From DAOTVS01 sp034436375 (GTDB taxonomy: Bacteria; Chloroflexota; Anaerolineae; SpSt-313): a stretch of DNA of 15,607 bases. Where the stretch lies: the NCBI GenBank assembly GCA_034436375.1, contig DAOTVS010000055.1, positions 1 to 15,607 of the forward strand, in the 5' to 3' direction. Shown in pieces: positions 14,979 through 15,607 of this stretch. Each line of letters opens with the position of its first letter. Positions within the stretch are counted from its first letter, which is position 1. The notes under the pieces are model-generated. The model worked only from the letters and a program-made list of their open reading frames with translations, had not been told where the DNA came from and made no database searches. The translations under genes were made by a program, and so were the position numbers.

Positions 14979-15188
14979 CTAGGTCTCCAGGTAGATCGCG
15001 CTGCGCATAATTTTGTTAGAAGCATTTAGGGAAATGTTGAGATCAACCCAGCCTACTGCGAGCCACCTCTTTTGGGCTACCGCGTCCTCGCCTTCATATC
15101 GGCGAACAACCATTCCGTGATCGTATACTACTTGATGTATAGCCGGTGCCGGGCAGTCAGATATAGCAAGCCGATACATTGGGTTCAT
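14979..15188 (-). CDS. small hypothetical protein
   Basis: A 69-residue frame (MNPMYRLAISDCPAPAIHQV then YDHGMVVRRYEGEDAVAQKR and LAVGWVDLNISLN). It has a balanced composition and lower GC than the catabolic genes, unlike typical shadow frames. AGGGA lies immediately before ATG 15188 and 9 nt before the alternative ATG 15179, which is better spaced. No family recognised, no signal peptide or membrane segment. It may be an intact small gene or the remnant of a larger one, and it lies upstream of the giant gene on the same strand, separated by a repeat region. Confidence 0.4.
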   Translation of the reverse strand: MNPMYRLAISDCPAPAIHQVVYDHGMVVRRYEGEDAVAQKRWLAVGWVDLNISLNASNKIMRSAIYLET

Positions 15189-15483
15189 TCCCTAAGCATT
15201 CTACCACGGGCCATTGTAGCATGATTCCTCTCGCCACACATCTATCTAGTGGCCTATTCCATGGTTAATAATCGTTAACACTTCGGGCCAATGCGATAAG
15301 GCGAAAGCACGACGAAGGCGAGGAGCACCGCAAGCCGATTGAGCGAATGTGCGATGGAAGCCTTCTTGCATGATGAGCAAGGTGCTGGCAACGCAAATGG
15401 GTGCTATGAGAGGCTTGGCTTGTGCCGCTCATGGTGAGGTCGTCAAGTGGGGGCAGGAGGAGACTGATGGTGTGGCCCACAAA
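15189..15483. other. gene-poor stretch
   Basis: Nothing convincing is visible. Two open frames (15265-15480 on minus, 15349-15537 on plus) have chance-like composition. No tRNA- or transposase-like sequence was seen. Confidence 0.4.
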
Positions 15484-15484
15484 A

Positions 15485-15520
15485 GGCCTGCACCCCCTGA
15501 GATTCAGGCTGGTGCAGGCC
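15485..15520 (-). terminator. terminator-like hairpin for a leftward gene beyond the right edge
   Basis: GGCCTGCACC (15485-15494) pairs perfectly with GGTGCAGGCC (15511-15520), with an inner CCTG/CAGG stem (15496-15499, 15505-15508). On the minus strand the stem is followed by TTTT (15484-15481), fitting a Rho-independent terminator for transcription entering from the right. On the plus strand only CATCTTT follows. The remaining 15521-15607 shows no clear gene. Confidence 0.55.
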
Positions 15521-15607
15521 CATCTTTCGAGGTTTGATCAGGTCTTGCGCTCTAGCTATGCAATCCCCGCGATTCGCTGCGGGCCACTATCGCCACCCTG
15601 GCGAGTT

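Noticed and set aside
15121..15150. Second copy of the regulator's operator (GTATACT...GTATAG)
   Set aside because: The TATA-rich pieces are not symmetrically spaced and lie inside the small open frame at 14979-15188.

Overview
The window is GC-rich bacterial DNA with tightly packed catabolic genes and one very large secreted protein. High GC, a secreted multi-Ig/LamG protein with a PPC domain and a 'PLYMPWVANG' motif near its C-terminus, and a UxaE-type epimerase together suggest an environmental Chloroflexota (Anaerolineae-like) chromosome. This taxonomic call is an inference; no rRNA or marker gene is present.

Layout. Bases 1-526 hold the 3' part of a ComB-like phosphatase gene (+). Convergent to it is a leftward block: a GntR-type regulator with a LacI/GalR-type sensor domain (1673-579), downstream of two overlapping amidohydrolase-2 family genes (2607-1792 and 3353-2604). 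Facing away from this block is a rightward operon: UxaE-like tagaturonate epimerase (3573-5144), a long transaldolase-family protein (5207-6895) and a xylose-isomerase-like TIM-barrel protein (6919-7860). A cupin (7977-8360) follows, then a leftward zinc-dependent dehydrogenase (9395-8370). The right third is one leftward gene for a ~1600-residue exported modular protein (14651-9837), then mostly non-coding DNA with repeats, one small ORF and a terminator-like hairpin.

How it may work together. The two blocks are driven from an almost perfectly symmetric bidirectional promoter at 3374-3441. Both strands carry TTGACA-17 bp-TATACT, centred on the same 22-bp inverted repeat with a GntR-type GT-N4-AC core. 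The nearby regulator is the obvious candidate ligand. Epimerase, aldolase/transaldolase-like protein, isomerase, cupin, dehydrogenase and a putative hydrolase pair look like a regulated pathway for a keto-sugar acid or related sugar. The exact substrate cannot be read from the sequence, and the transaldolase-like protein has Gln where classical transaldolases have a catalytic Glu.

The intergenic DNA is rich in structure: a REPIN-like inverted repeat in the epimerase leader, a 66-bp perfect loopless palindrome that includes part of the isomerase stop codon, a 21-bp-stem hairpin after the giant gene, and several other dispersed-repeat-like pieces.
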